Source: Tubulanus polymorphus
Taxonomy: Eukaryota; Nemertea; Palaeonemertea; Tubulaniformes; Tubulanidae
NCBI RefSeq assembly: GCF_964204645.1
Contig: NC_134035.1
Location: forward strand, 11,098,501-11,162,500
DNA length: 64,000 nucleotides
Reading direction: 5' to 3'
The notes beneath the pieces were generated by a model, which had not been told where the DNA came from, ran no database searches, and worked only from the letters and a program-made list of their open reading frames with translations. This document shows positions 1-14,600 of the stretch, in pieces. The translations under genes and the position numbers were made by a program. Positions within the stretch are counted from its first letter, which is position 1, and the number at the start of each line of letters is the position of its first letter.

Positions 1-2277
1 ATGGAGGTAGTTTGAATACGCCATTACCATTACGCAACGATTCAGCCGTAACGGGTTGAATTTCAAAGGCGGATCAAAGGATGACGGGGCGCGCACCACC
101 CCTAGAAAAAGTCCTGCATTTTACGGGAAAATTACTTAAGGTTCTAGCATTCATAAGCTTGTATTTCTCTGTATATCAAAAAATGAGTTTATGTTTTCCG
201 ATGAGCTTTAGAGCTGCCCTTGCTCTTTTCTGAGGGGCCCCTCCCTGATTCAATCACCCGCCCGCCTTGCCGATTTCGTCGGAAGTTTTCGCCTAGGATT
301 CCCGGAGAGGAAAAAGTTGCCTTCATTCGAAAAACCCTTAATGAACATACGAATTTTCAACAATCGTTTGATCACATGCTATGTTCACCCTCTCATGAGT
401 GAATGTTTATCAGTACAGGTAGTCAGTAACCTGTCTGTGGTTTAGTTTCACGATCGGATATTTTCACAAACCACATTGTTGGTATAAGCCCATCCGATTA
501 TAAAAAGCTTACCACCAACGATTAGGTAACTAACTACAGTACAGGGTGAAAATGGAGTATAGATTCAAATATCCCAGCTGAAAATAGAAGGTGACCGAAA
601 AGTGTGTGTCATTAAAGTCAGCGTCTATATGCATATAGATATGCATACATTTTATTGATAATCGTCTTATCTCATTTATAACTATAAAAACAATCTAGTT
701 ATCGCGCCAGATTTGTCGACCATCTTGCGATCTCGACCTTTATCAGCCGCGTTATCTCGGGAATTATTTGTGCCGAGCGAAACTTGTTTAGACAGAAATT
801 AAACGCGTGAATTGTTGACCCTTGTGAATTAACGACGGTGTATCTTTTTAACACCCCACCTGCAAACGGTAAATTACGGTATTCGAAATGCGCATAATGA
901 AAAACGCCGAATCAGAATTGCAATACACAACTCCCTTCAGTTACAGCGCTATTGACCGACTCGCCTCTAATATCATCCTCAACCGTAATCATCGTACGTC
1001 TGAAGACGTCTTAAATCATGATTCTAGTTGTCTTAAGACGTACAAGAATATCCTTCCTTCGCCTTTATACCCCTCTGTCTCACAACAATTTCCTCATCTC
1101 CGCCCGCTCGAATCGTTTACCTTGCATAATGGGTTTACGTAAAATACAGCTCCTTATTTCATTATGATTTAAAAGAAATGAAGATAAAGACAATTTGTAG
1201 CATATTATTAGAATAATATATATATATGTATATTTATTTCTCCGATTTTAAAGATGGCGAAAGTTTTGAACATTTTCAACACTGACAACGGAAACATGAA
1301 AACAATTTAAAAAAAAAAAAATCTTATTTATCACAATAAATTAGCACCATGATGCGCGTATATCAGCTTCAACAGGACAGAATTTGAGAAAATCCATGAT
1401 TTCAAAGGTGAATTCTAATCTTTGTTCTAATATCCTCTCTCATTTATTGAGAGCGTTGTCTTTATATTTTACTGTGAAGTAACAATATATTTATCGTATA
1501 TACACTTTGTGTAACTGATCATACATGCCCTAACACCAAAACTGTAATACCGTACATGATTGGTCACTGGTAATCGCAGTTGTTGATTACCTCCGGTATT
1601 TACAAAGTATAAAGTTCATAAATCAACGATGAATGTCATGATTTCAAGCTCAAGAAGTTATGTACACGAACATTTAACGTTCCAACAATTCAAGGCCCGT
1701 TCTATTAGACTGGTGTTAATTTCGACCATTAGGGACGAACTCAATTCATTGGCAATTTAGTTTTAAACTGGTCTATAAAACTTGCCCTACATTTTGATGC
1801 AGAACTAAAGTTCCGATACAATTTATCATTCATGATTAAGCTAACCATAACAGACCTGGCAGTTATAGAAATGAACGGATTACAAATTTCATTACAGTTT
1901 ACAAAATGACCCGGCCGATTTGGAGAAACTAGGTATCATTTCTTTAGCCTTATACATGTAGTATGCTCTTTTACGTATCACATAGTAGAAAATACTAGAA
2001 TTCTATAACTGTTACGACCGTTAACATAATTCTATATAATTCATATGAAAAATTATTCCCAAATGGCGTTTTCCCAATTTTGATTGACGATAACGAAAGT
2101 GTAAAATCATCATTCCCAAAAAAGAATAAATGACAACCGCTGAAATATCTGTTATATATGTATCGAATGATAAATGGGACAAATATGGCAAATAAACATG
2201 ACTCGATTCAACAGTTTTTTGATAAGTTTTTACTGAAATGAGTAGATACTAGTTCGTTTCCAGTGTTTTGATTCTGG
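1..2277. other. Non-coding flank, no gene recognised
   Basis: This AT-rich stretch lies beyond the 3' end of the DNMBP gene, which is on the minus strand. Open frames here (for example 888-1,142) show no family similarity, no repeat structure and no usable splice context. It may contain the DNMBP 3' UTR, but I could not fix a poly(A) site. A short TATA microsatellite lies near 1,216-1,235. Confidence 0.5.
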
Positions 2278-2395
2278 ACCCAGTTCCACAGTTGTGAGTT
2301 AAGATTTGACTCAGAGTTAACTCGTTGAAAATGAGCGAATTATTATAACTCGAGAGATAACTCAAACTCACAACTGTGGAACTGGATCCTGGAGC
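2278..2395. repeat. Foldback MITE, family A
   Basis: The left arm contains CAGTTCCACAGTTGTGAGTT and the right arm carries its inverse (AACTCACAACTGTGGAACTG). The centre is made of ACTC/GAGTT-rich palindromic sequence. Related copies lie at 16,829-16,932 and 21,870-21,982. No coding capacity; a non-autonomous palindromic element. Confidence 0.75.
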
Positions 2396-2408
2396 CCCGA
2401 ATAACCAG

Positions 2409-2655
2409 GGTCCGATCTAAGGAATGAAAGCCACTTGCCCGGGGGCAAGCACATCTGAAATTTCACTTGCCCGCTCCAAAAGCTACTTGCCCCTACACAG
2501 GCAATCTGATTGGTGGCACTATCGTATCAAATGGGAGAAAAGCTTTGTGACATAAAATTGCACTAGGCCGGTGGACAAGTGATAATGATAATCCACTTGC
2601 CCTTATGGGAATATACTTGACCCGGGCAATCGGACAAGTGCTTAGATCGGACTCT
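2409..2655. repeat. Terminal-inverted-repeat element
   Basis: GGTCCGATCTAAG at the left end is answered by CTTAGATCGGACTC at the right end. Inside, CACTTGCCC-like motifs recur in both orientations. It sits only 13 bases from the family A foldback and 40 bases from the DNMBP stop codon, so it probably lies in that gene's 3' UTR or immediate 3' flank. Target duplication not resolved. Confidence 0.6.
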
Positions 2656-2695
2656 GCATAACTGGTTACGGTTTTGGTTTGTTGCGACAAGATCA

Positions 2696-5600
2696 TCACG
2701 AATGATAAGGGGTCAGATAATTTCCCGGTACGTATCCATATTTTCCGGTGTGATCCGACACTTTCCACCATTCCGTATTGCCTTCCAAATCGTGTTTCAT
2801 GATAACGTTCACTAACTGTCCTTCTTGAAAGCTCAATTCCTGCGCGCTGTGTCCGGTAAATGAATACATCGCTCGATACACCTGAAAAAATAGGATGCAC
2901 TCGTGTGATGAATCAGTGGAACCTCGTTACAACGAACTTCAAGGGACCAAGATATCTGGAGTATAGTCAGCTCAAAAGTTGGTTAGAGATAACTGATGGA
3001 CAAATACTACAGTAACAATGCAATTTTAATTGTCATTATGTCAACTATCCACTGGTTAACTTAAACCGACTTTGGAGAAACTGGGACCTGTTCGTTATAA
3101 ACGATACCGGTAGTTTCTTTTCCAATATGAAATTGATAAAATAGTCATATGCGGGATGAAACTCTTAGTTTTTTATATTCGACAAATTCCACCAACTGGT
3201 GAAAGTCTCGCTATTCTTCGAGAAAATCAAAACTAAGTTGCCTGGTGTGTGTACATACAGTTATAACAATGCACGATGAATAATGATAAAACATATATAA
3301 AGAGCTGTAATTCCAATGCTGAGACAAAATTCAAAAGCGCTCTTCTGAAGTGTCGAAGTAGGCACGGAAAAGTGCTGTTTTGAGGTGAGTAGTTAATAGT
3401 GCTATACAATACTTATAGACAAGGCGAGCTTGCCCTACACACATCAAATGTCAACTTTATGACGAAATACGCAGAGAAAAGGTTAATGATGGTAAACTGT
3501 AGAAGATCTTTCACAATACTGACCTCTAACTGTGGCTGTTGCTGTTGTTGTGATGACTGGCTAGTGATTGTCGATGGATATGTAAAAGCCGGGTTACTGT
3601 GACCAGCTACTGACTGATAGGAATGCGGACTAGGATTAGATACCGCTGTTGCAGCGGCGACGGTTGCAGCCATCGTTTCCTCGTAACTGGGCGGAGTCTC
3701 GAGGAGGTCGAGTAAATCGCCGCCGGGGTCTGATTGACAGCTGTTTCGATGTACTTTCGGAGACGGGTTCAACGGAAGTAAAATGCCTTTCGGGGCGAAT
3801 CCTTTCATCGCTGAAAAAAATTACAGAAATCAGTAATTAAAACGAAATTGAATTTCTGAATATGACCTCCCACCGACAAAATACAAGAACTCAGCCAGAT
3901 ACATTGTATTGTAGAGGGAGAGGGAGGGGGAGAGAAGAGGGAGTGGGAGAGAGAGTGGGAGAGGGAGAGACGAGGGAAAGAGAAGAGGGAATGGGAGAGG
4001 GAGAGAGGGAGGAGAGGGAGGGAGTGGGAGTGGGAGATGGAGAAGGACAATTACCTCCATTATCAACGAACCAACGTTCTTTACTGCCCATTGGATCCTG
4101 ATCCTTCACGAGACCGACGACATCACCCGCGTGTAAACCGATATCCAATATCTGACTGGGAGCGTGTTCGAATACGGCTGTGTACAGTTTATCAGCTGGA
4201 TATTTCTGACGGACGTAGACTTTCTGGCTGTCGCTTTGTTGCGGCGTTTCGCTCGTATCCGGCTGTAAAAAGAACTATAATCCGATACAAGGTTAAACTA
4301 TCGCAAAACTATCAACTACGACAAGCAATGTAGATACATATATATGTTAGTAATGCTCAATGGTAAACTCTTTCCTAAATTTCCACCACCCCTTGGCATG
4401 GGCTGCAAATCATGCAATGGCTTCCCCTGTGCAGAAAGACTCACTAGGACGACATGCTGGGATTCATGCATCGTGAATATGGGAGATTCACAGGGGTGCA
4501 TACAGCATGCTACCATGCCTTCTTAAAGGTAGTCAGGGCTTTCAAAGTGCCTTTTAGCTATTGGAAACCTCTCTGATTGCATTTAAGACCTTCAATTTAC
4601 CAACCCCCCCCACTATAGGCTTCACGCTATTGGCGCTCACTTGGCTTGGATCCTCATCTGACATCAATGTGTCTACTGACTCCCCTTGCCAGTTTTAGAA
4701 GGCAGTCACAATATGCGCCTGACTCGCGCAAAGTTCGATGATACACTAGATTTTTGCCACATCTGAACCAACATTATAACACCACTAACTCTCTTGAGTA
4801 CTTGTGATCACTTATAACTTACATAATTTACCAAATCAGTACTTAAAACTGAAAGCGTATTTCAGCCATAATTTAGATCAATTTAATGTTTGGCTTTATC
4901 TGCGGTTGTGGATTCATAGGAGAATACTAGGCGTCACCCCATGTCGCATTATGACCTGACTCCCCCTTTAGTGAAAACTTTTCAGTCGGTCCCGCCGGCA
5001 TTCACTATAGAGAGGTTTTACTGTATGATTATTATTTACTGGTAGGAGTGTACTGCTTGTAACTAGGTGCTGCTGTTATAAGGCGTAAATATAAATACCG
5101 TGCTTTTAGCAGACGCCGTATAGTCGACGGAGGTGATCGATTTTCTCGACGTTTTCTTGTCTTTTAACTCCATTTTCGGGTTGAAATTTTTCGGAATGAA
5201 TGTCAGGTCGGATAGTCGGTCGATCGATTCGGTGAATTTGATGTTGAAGTTTTCCGACACGTTCGCGTCCCCGAGTTTAATCAACAAAGGAAGCTGAAAC
5301 AGAACGAACCCTGAGAGAATATCTTCAATTAATCGGTTACAGGGGCCAGATCGATGAACTCTTGATAAAACAGTATATCCGTTGTGAATAGTTGAGACTA
5401 TTTCCAGTCCTGATGAGAGAAACCCACAATATCAATTAAAGGACACTTTTCAGACTTCATCTTGCTCATTTTAGGCCACCACCTGCCTCGACACGCGACG
5501 TTCAAGTTCATACAACTGCCACCGGGGGACCATATCTTCGGTATCCTCAAAGCCATTTTGATTAGACTTGGTACATCAGTACTTTTTACATGGGAGCCCT

Positions 5601-8600
5601 TTTCGATCCACATAATCCAGCATATTGTTGACCCAGGTTGCGCTTCTTGGAAATAGTCCTATGTTATGGACGGATTGGAATAATTTCGATGAAATTTTTT
5701 TTACGCTTCCCATTGCAACATTTGAACCAGTTAGGCAGAAACCCGTTATCGTTGCTATACAGCTATATTTTTAGTGTTGAATTCTCTTTCGTCAATACAC
5801 GGACATGGACAACAAAATCTAGCGGTCGCGTGTTATCAAACCTACCCCCATCAATCCGTAAAGCTCACGTAATAAACCGTTGATCATATTTTTCTGCGCA
5901 GTTATGAAGTTACTGATGCAATCCTTGAACAGCGATACAGACATCTCAAATAACAGCGGTAGTTCATCTTTCAGCTGCGCGTTCAACGCTTCATAATTCC
6001 TCTTCGTCAATTCCAGGTTTTCCTTTGCCTGAAAGTAATTAAATACGCTGAAAGTACTTTATAATTCCAGTTTTGGGGCCAATGAAAAACGTGAATTTGG
6101 CTGATACTGAATGATAATTCCACAGAATTTGAGTTAGATTGAGCTAAGTTGTTCTCTGTTGGCGTTTGAAGGAGTTTTGAAATTCATACCTGTCTAAGTT
6201 GGTCGGGATCTTTCGCTCGTCGTTCCGCGCTCGTCGAGCCGATGTAATCGAGTAATTTGTCGTAGCGTTTCTTGATGAGTTTGTGCGGTCCGTGGAACAT
6301 AGCGATGAGTTTCAACAGCGGTCCTGATACTTGATCATCGGTCTCGTCATTCTGAAGATCAGAAAGTGACAGAAGAGAAATTACCATGTGATACCCTGGC
6401 ACTTGAACAATCAACACTCTACCGTTAAGCATAATTTGTTTCAATTTTTCCGAAATTCCATCAAAGACCATGAATGTGAATTGATATGTGATATAAATGA
6501 AGCTGCTTTTGAAAATCTCATTATCAAAATGTTCGCTGCGCAGGGTGGAAAGTCGCAATTAGGTTAAGTTAAGCATCTTACCCGAGAACCAAAATGTACG
6601 GGATTTGAACCTATAAGCCCTGACCCAGAGTGAAAACACTCTAACCACTCACACATACCCCTCTACTTCATAGAAACTTACAAATTGTCGATAAAGTGTC
6701 GTAGCGATCGCGTTCATCGCGTCTTGATATTGTTTGACTTCCTGTTGACGGCCTTCGTCAGCATAGAAATCTTCGATATTAGCAGAACAAACTTCAGCAG
6801 CGTGGCTCCAATCCTGTAATCAATGATAAAACTTCAAACTCACAAATATATCATCCTCTCGAAGATATCTAAAGAACAAGGAAACTGCGTAGATACCTTG
6901 ACTTGTTCCATGTAAGTTGCCAATCCACGTAGAAATAGTTTGATCGCTTTATCGAGTCCTTTGAATTTCTCTTCTTCTTGGTTAAATTCTTCATCGACAG
7001 TCTGTAATCAAGAGCAAACATGTATTTCACGCTCTCAGCTGACAAGCGACCACGAGTTTTCCCTGATTTTTCCAATGTTATAACACAAAATTCCCCGAGT
7101 GAATCAGAAAAATTTGTAGGTTTAAAATGTAACAATCTATTCATTTCTATACGGTTCAATTATTGATAGAGAAACAAGTGGTCAATAGCATCCGCAGTTT
7201 TCAAGATTTTTTTGCAAAATTTGTCAAATTCCCAGGTTTTACAGGTGCAATGTACTAGCGTAGTCCATCACCGACTATACCTCTTTAGTACTTCTACACC
7301 GTGATGAGACGAAACGTTCGTTACTTATATTTCACTACATTCGACAGGTGCTGCCAGTGGCCGACCAGTCTAATTTTGCAGGACCAAAAAATTTACCCTT
7401 TGCGAATATATGCGAATTCCTCAGGGGGCAGGGGTTTAGTCGGAGCAGGGATTGTTCATTATCACGATCAACTCAAGTAAGAAAATTTAATATATATTGT
7501 CCACGGCATGCAATAATCTATTAAGGCAATCGACTCGGGTTCTACTGTCTTGCCAGTAAAGATTTAATAGATCAATAAATTCTCTCTCCAGATACGTGAA
7601 CTCCGAGGCAGTCGGAGCAATAGTCTACCATATAAGTGTTGCACCTCCTACCTGACTGCTTCCAAGACCCAAATTTGTAGAAAGTCGCGCACCCATACGA
7701 ACTCCCTTTTTCTTGATTGAATGTATGTTTAATTTCGATATCTTGTCACTCAAACTGCTGTCAGCGTCCTTACGATATTTATACACTACAATACAAACAA
7801 AATATAATATCAATAAAAAACGTTAAACCTCGTATTCATAAAAAGATTTTGACTTCAAGGGGATGCTAGCTTGAATAACCATTAATGAACAATATTTGTG
7901 TTGATTATATAAATTTCCCTGATTTTTAGCTTTCTTACAAAATTCCCTGACAATTCCCTGACTTTACTAAAGAAATTCCTCTGACTTCCAGGTAAGTGGC
8001 CACCTGTAATATTCATCATCACAAATAATGAATATGACTTAAGGATATTGTCGAATAAATTTTAGCTCGAAGGAATCATGTTCAATGACCAGTCTACACT
8101 ACCTAAATCTTTGCGTCTCTTATACTCATTAATGGCGGTCGCTACATCGGTCATCGCGTTAATCGCCTGCAGTAATTCCGGTTTATCCGGATGAGTATCC
8201 TCCGTATTCTGTAGAGAGAAAAACATTCCCAAACAATTTTTCGGTGATTACTAGTACCAATTAGAGTCAAAAGATGCCAGCACTTCACATCTTCGCATGG
8301 CAGGGATTCGTATGGAATGGAATTGTGTAACTCCGCAATGGCACGAGAGCAAGTCCCAGTGCGCAGGTGTGCAGTCATTATGTCATTATTAGCCATTAGA
8401 TTTCACAGATCACATTTCATTTTTAGCTGTGGTTATAGCTATCTGCGAGTTTATAAAACAGGCAGTCCAAAGGGCGCCAGGCGTGCAGATAATCCTGCAC
8501 ACCTGGGTCTAATGACGCAGGGTTTCACGATGCCATCAGGTTAGAATCGCCCGTATTAATGACACTCGGCAAAGCTTACCTTAACTAGTTCATTAATCAG

Positions 8601-11600
8601 AAGAGGATACTTGAGTATACGTTGAACCGGTTTAATTAACAAAGATCCGAGGTCAAAAACGCCGGTATGTTGTTTTATGAGCTTGATCCCGTCTTGTATG
8701 TAGTTTTGAATTTCTGGATTGTCTTCGTACTGAAAATATGAACGAACGAGTATTGAGCGAAAAAGCGACATCGATTAAAAATGCAGCGCACGCATTTCTC
8801 TCTCACGACGGACACCGACCTTTTCCAGTAATGTTAACACATCGTCGTGATTACGGCAGTATTGGGCATAAACTTTCGTCATATCATCGGCCATTTCGAT
8901 AAAACATGGACCTGAAACATTAAATGATCATTATAGGAAAACCATGACCGGCAAAGACTGATATTAATTCCAGAATATCAGAGTCAATGAGCTGAACTCA
9001 CAGTTAGTTGATGATATAACAGTTTATTTTCTGACAGTTTCAAAGTTTTGACTAAATTTCATCATCAGAGAAACTAAGATAACATAACAATTATTATTAT
9101 GTAATTTTTGTTTCTCTAATGATGAAGTTCAGTCAAAACTTCGAGAAACTGTCGAAATAAACTGTGGGTTTTGCTCAATAAATAGTAAAATCTGTTCACT
9201 AAATACAGGTATAATCAGAGATGGCATTGGAGACAATGGATTTGTACAAATGTTTCCTGATATTGGAAAATTGTGGCTAAAACGATGCCGATTAACGTTT
9301 CACTTACCGACAACCTGTTTCTCAAATGATTTACCATACATCGCGCCTTCGATTAACGTCAACAGTTTCTCAGACACGTCGACCACGTCTTCAATATTAC
9401 CGAATAGAACATCAGTATCAACAGCAGAACACTGAAACAATACAATTAAAACGTGGGTATCAACAGAAGAACAATGAAACAATACAATTAAAACGTGGGT
9501 ATCAACAGCAGAACAATGAAACAATACAATTAAAACGTGGGTATCAACAGCAGATCAATGAAACAATACAATTAAAATGTGGGTATCAACAGCAGAACGA
9601 TGAAACTCCATGTATCTTAGTTGTCAAATAAAACGTTTTGATCCGTGTAAACTGAAGATGAATGAAGGAGTTCCACAATAGAATTTTATAAGATGAAATC
9701 TATTGAAATGAAACCCCAACATTTCGGCTGCCAACTCCCCGAACAGCTATCATCAGGTGGAATGACCAGAAGTAGAAGTATCAGAAGCATATAAACTTCT
9801 GTTAGCGTCCTGTGAGTTTATAGGCTTACTCACTTCTGCTTCTGGTCATTCCACCTGAGTCAGATGTTAGTGAAAAGGTTAGTGAACAGCCAAAACGTTT
9901 TGGTTACATTTCAATAAATTTTATCGTATAAAATTCAATTGCGTGGGACTTCTTCATTCATCCATATATCTTATAGCTGAGGACTTACCTTATTGGCAGA
10001 TGCGGATAAAAATGTTTCGCAGATCAGGTGCAAATCTTTCAAATAATCCTTCTCGGTATCGACGAGCTCACGTAGCACTTGTATTCGTTTATCGTGCATT
10101 TTCGTTCTCATTTCTTCGAGGCGTCGTTTCGCGTTTTCTTGTTCTCGTTGCTGCTGTTCTAGTAATTTGATTCCATCGTCGACGTCTCCTCCACCGGCGG
10201 CGACGTTATCACTCGTTACACCGCCAGCGCATGATTCAAACTGTTTTGCTGTTTCTGTTAAAATAAAACATGTTTTTTTAGTTGTCGTTGTTGTTGAAAA
10301 AACGGCTCAAATGCTGAAATGTTCGTTTAAGTAAACCACAGGATGAATACCCGTGGTAACAATGCAGTTTTGAGTGTTTCTACATCTGTTACCCATTAGG
10401 AAACAGGTTTGCCATCGTGATAATACAGTGTCGCCCCCACTTGCCACTAGGGCTGTTACATAGTCAGGCTTTATCCAAAATTGACCAATGCGCAATGAGA
10501 ATGAAGCTGAGTTTATTCACACGGCCTGAGTGCAAATAGGAAGAATCAGGTATGACTCCATAGGTACATAGTGTACAAGGTACATAGTGGCAATGGTCGT
10601 AGAACCAGAATTATGAGATATCTCATAATCGACAGCGGACATGTTAACTTGAACAAAATTATGATCGATTGATCCCAGAAAAGGAAACCTATCGATTTTG
10701 GCCGACTGAGTCACACTTTATCAAATATTCTGAACTGTATATCGTCCCAACTGCATGGATCCTCTCAATATCAAAGATCGCAATATGGCTGCCACAGGAT
10801 TGGACCACATATTGAACTGACTTAAGTCACAGGGCTTACAAATACATCATCAATGACCACTGACCATACAAACAATGTCACTGACCCCCAATAAGTGCCA
10901 GTTTTCTGTTATTATCCCGTGCTTTAGATTATACCTGTCAATGAGTCGAGTTCTTCCGTAAGTCCTTTGATGTTGGCGTCGTAGAATTCGATGATTTCAC
11001 GAACTTCGCGTTCTTCGTCTTCATTTTTCACGCGACACAATTTCAGGACGGTCTCTTGTTTTGATTGTATACAACTCTGTAATAAAGAAGGAATATAAGT
11101 AATGAGTCACAGGAACAGTAGACAAATCAATACATATCATAATTCAGATATGTGGATTAAACTTGAATGAATAATATAATTCAAGTTTTATGCGTATATA
11201 ATAAATGAATGATCCCCATGTACGTGGTTTTCTCTGACGCGAAGAATCCAATCAATTAACGCAGTCAAATACGTCAGACATAAATGGAAACTGTTTGATT
11301 TTAAGAGCGATCTAGCAATGTCAACAAATTTTCCTGATATAGCTTTTTAAAAAATTCCTGCATTCCCTGACTTTTTCAAAGAAAAGAAAATTCACAGACT
11401 TTTCCCTAATTTCTAGCTAAGTGGCCACCCTGATAAGAAATCTCTTGTAATGTCTGCTCTTTGAACTGGAGAAGTGTCAATGAATATAGCTTGAAATAAC
11501 TATATTCATAATGTTTGCTTCAGCAAGATTTTTTTTGGGGGGGCAGGGCATTGAGCGGGTTTGATCTTTCTTTTTTCCAATAGGGGAGAGACCAGGGAAG

Positions 11601-14600
11601 AACCTTCGACCAAGAAACTCTGTCGCCACCAGGATTTGAACCCATAAACCCTGGATTGACGAGACCAGTGACCGGCGGCTTAAACCACTCGGCCACCGCC
11701 CCTCTCAGCAAGATGACTGAGACTATGATCACATCTAAGATATATCAGAAAACATCGATTTTTCGTGCATAAATATTTTACCTCTAGATCGTTCCTTATG
11801 ACCGAAATACGATTTTGCACATCTTGCGCAACCTCTGCATTTTCTTCTTCACTGGTAACTGAAATGAAGCAGAAAATCTAAATATCAGTGCTATGTACGG
11901 ATTACTCAAACTCATAGCACTCAAAGCCATCTGAGAACAACTAAATAGTTACCAATTTTCATTTGGAAAAATGTGAGCAATTTTTGAATAGATTGATTAA
12001 TCTACTGCTATATTTCCATATAACATGAACTGAGAATGACTATAGTATAAATGTATACGCTAACTTTACTACATGTATTTTCATTGGGACAATAAATTCA
12101 TTACCGGTATACAAAGTCAGCCACCTGGAACAAACTACCTTATTAAATTCAAGCGCCACGTATTATATAAACAATAATTCTTTAAATTCCAGCACCAAAT
12201 GTTACATATTAGCCATAACTTATGAGGTGTGACTGGAAATGTTTTAGCGCCCTCATTTCGAAGTATTTAATGAAACCTTTCATTATGCAATATTGCAATA
12301 TTGCTACAAACCGGCTTATCATCCACGAATATTTCCGCAGTTGTTCTGTTCAGTTTCTAAGCTAGTTATGGGTCAAAAAGACTAAAAAATATTTAAGAGT
12401 CTAAGTTGGCAGTTTTATGAACTTTATCTGTTTATATCGGCAGGGCTCCACATTATAAATGTCTTGGAGCTTCAATTCAAGTACACCACATGTTACAAAA
12501 AATACTTCAATACCCATTCAAACGTCTAAAAGCACCACAAGTTATTAACGAAATTCGATTAAAACTCTAATAACTAATCTAATTAAACACTCACCGCTTA
12601 CTGAAACATTCATTAATTCATCATCTGACAACACGACTGGAACAAGAGGTTGTTCCTTTCTAGCGGGGACTGGAGCTGGACGTTGCGGTACCGGTCGCTT
12701 GCCCGAATCGACGGAAACCGGCCTAAGAACCGGATGCGGTCGAGCCGGTCGTTTCGGCGGCATCGGTTTCCTCGCGCCCGGCGGTTGAACGTACCACGAC
12801 GTGTTCGACACGCCCGTCTGAAACAGATCGCCGAACTCGCTGGCGTACGAATCGTCGTCCGTTTTCACCGCCCACGGATTATCGCCCGTGATCAACGAAC
12901 GATGCGGTAACGGAGGAATCGGCGGGGCGACGATTCTTTTCGAATCGGATTGCCGGTCTCCCTCGTCGACGCTGGACGCGCGTAAACGAGCTTCCTGTTT
13001 AGCGCGGCTCATTTCACCGGCGACGATCTCGTCGAGGCTGCTGTTGACGATATGTCGTTTGTCGTGAATCAGCGGCGGACGTTTCGGACGATTCGTTCGA
13101 TGACTAGAGATGATATCAGCCGGTCGCGATGGCGCCGGAACGTCAACGGTCGACGACCCGGTGGTATCCGATACCGGTATCGCATTCGTATTAACCAGAC
13201 GTTTATCGACGTTAGTAAGCGATTCGGTCGAACTGTACGGACTGGCTTTAGGACTCAACGATCTTCCTCTCGATGCAGTGGATTGTTTCGTCGTCGAGAG
13301 CTGAGGTTTTGGCGGCAGCGGAGGCTTCGGCGACGATCCACGCGAGGACGACGGCGACGAAACCGGCGATAAAGCCGTCCCGCGCGAGGCCGACGTGTGC
13401 CGTTCGATTTCGGCATTCGTTTCATCGTCGAGAGGTAACGCGGCGGCCATATTCGCGACGACCGGCGTCTCTTCGTGCGTACGTATCGAAGGTAACGCCG
13501 TTCTCTCAGATTTCAGCGCGTCGTTTTTGCGAATGATCCGCACGAAATCGACGGGGCACGAACCCGTGTTGCCGAACGCGTCTTTCGCCTCGTACCAGTT
13601 CGCGTCGATTTGACGCACGATTCGAACGATGTCGTCTTCTTTCAATGACAAGTCGCCGACGCAATCCGTACGGAAATCGTAACGCACCAAACCGTAACAG
13701 TTTTCGACGACGACTTCCACCGATTCCGATTCGGAATCATCGCCGCCGTGCGGGAGATCGTTCTGATTCGCCGATTCGTTTTTGTTTTCGATTCCCGTTT
13801 GCCGTCGAAAGTCGTCGCGATTTACCGATTCCCGTTGAACGTCATTCGGATAAACCGATTCATATTCGTTTTCGGGATTCCTCGATTCGGAAGTTCGTCG
13901 AACCGATTCCTCGTCGTACGGTCGTCCGTTCTCGGCGCCGGCGTACGGACAATCGACGATTATATTCACGTAACTGGTCGGCACAATTCCGCGACGCGAG
14001 TCGATCTCCGCCGTCGTCCACTGCGAGTCGACGTGCGATATCAATTTGACGATTTCGTTCTCGCCGAACGACAACTCGTCGTCGTTCTGCGCGGTGAACG
14101 CGTACAGCGTGCGTCCGTACGACTCGACGACGGCGTCGTGCGATCGCGTGTTCTCCTGATTAAACGACACCGCGCGATTACGATCGTCGTGACGATCGTA
14201 TTCCGCCGGCTCAGACCCGCGTTTATAATTATTGTTATTCAGATTCGGTAAATAATCGGCTGAATCGATTTCCTCCTCGTCTCCGATCTCTTTATAGCTC
14301 GCTGTTTTACCGTAGGACGTCAGCGTGCTAGAGCGACGCGGTCGGTTCTCCGGCGCGAACACCTCGTCGAACAAACGTCGATCGACGACGTCGACGAACG
14401 CCAGCGGGAATATCCCCGAGTCGCCGTTGTCGCATTCGCCGACGAAGAAATCCTCGTCGACCGTTCCGACGATTCGCACGACGTCGTTTTTACGGAAACT
14501 CAACTCGTCGTCGAGTTGCGCCGTGAGATCCATGTTCGCGATGGCTTCGACGACGCGTCGGTCACCGGCGGCGGCGGCTTCGGACGGCGTCGCGATATGA

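Noticed and set aside
888..1142. 84-codon plus-strand open frame
   Set aside because: Low complexity of evidence: no family features, no splice sites or conserved motifs, AT-rich surroundings. Treated as chance.
3862..4148. Arg/Glu-rich and Ser/Pro-rich frames
   Set aside because: Produced by the GGGAGA microsatellite; the real coding part is only the DNMBP exon at 4,055-4,262.
9415..9606. CRISPR-like array
   Set aside because: The units are adjacent with no spacers, and this is an animal genome; it is a minisatellite.
11595..11704. Functional tRNA-Leu gene
   Set aside because: The tRNA part is continuous with a SINE body, A-rich tail and target duplication, so it is a retroposon head, not a tRNA gene.
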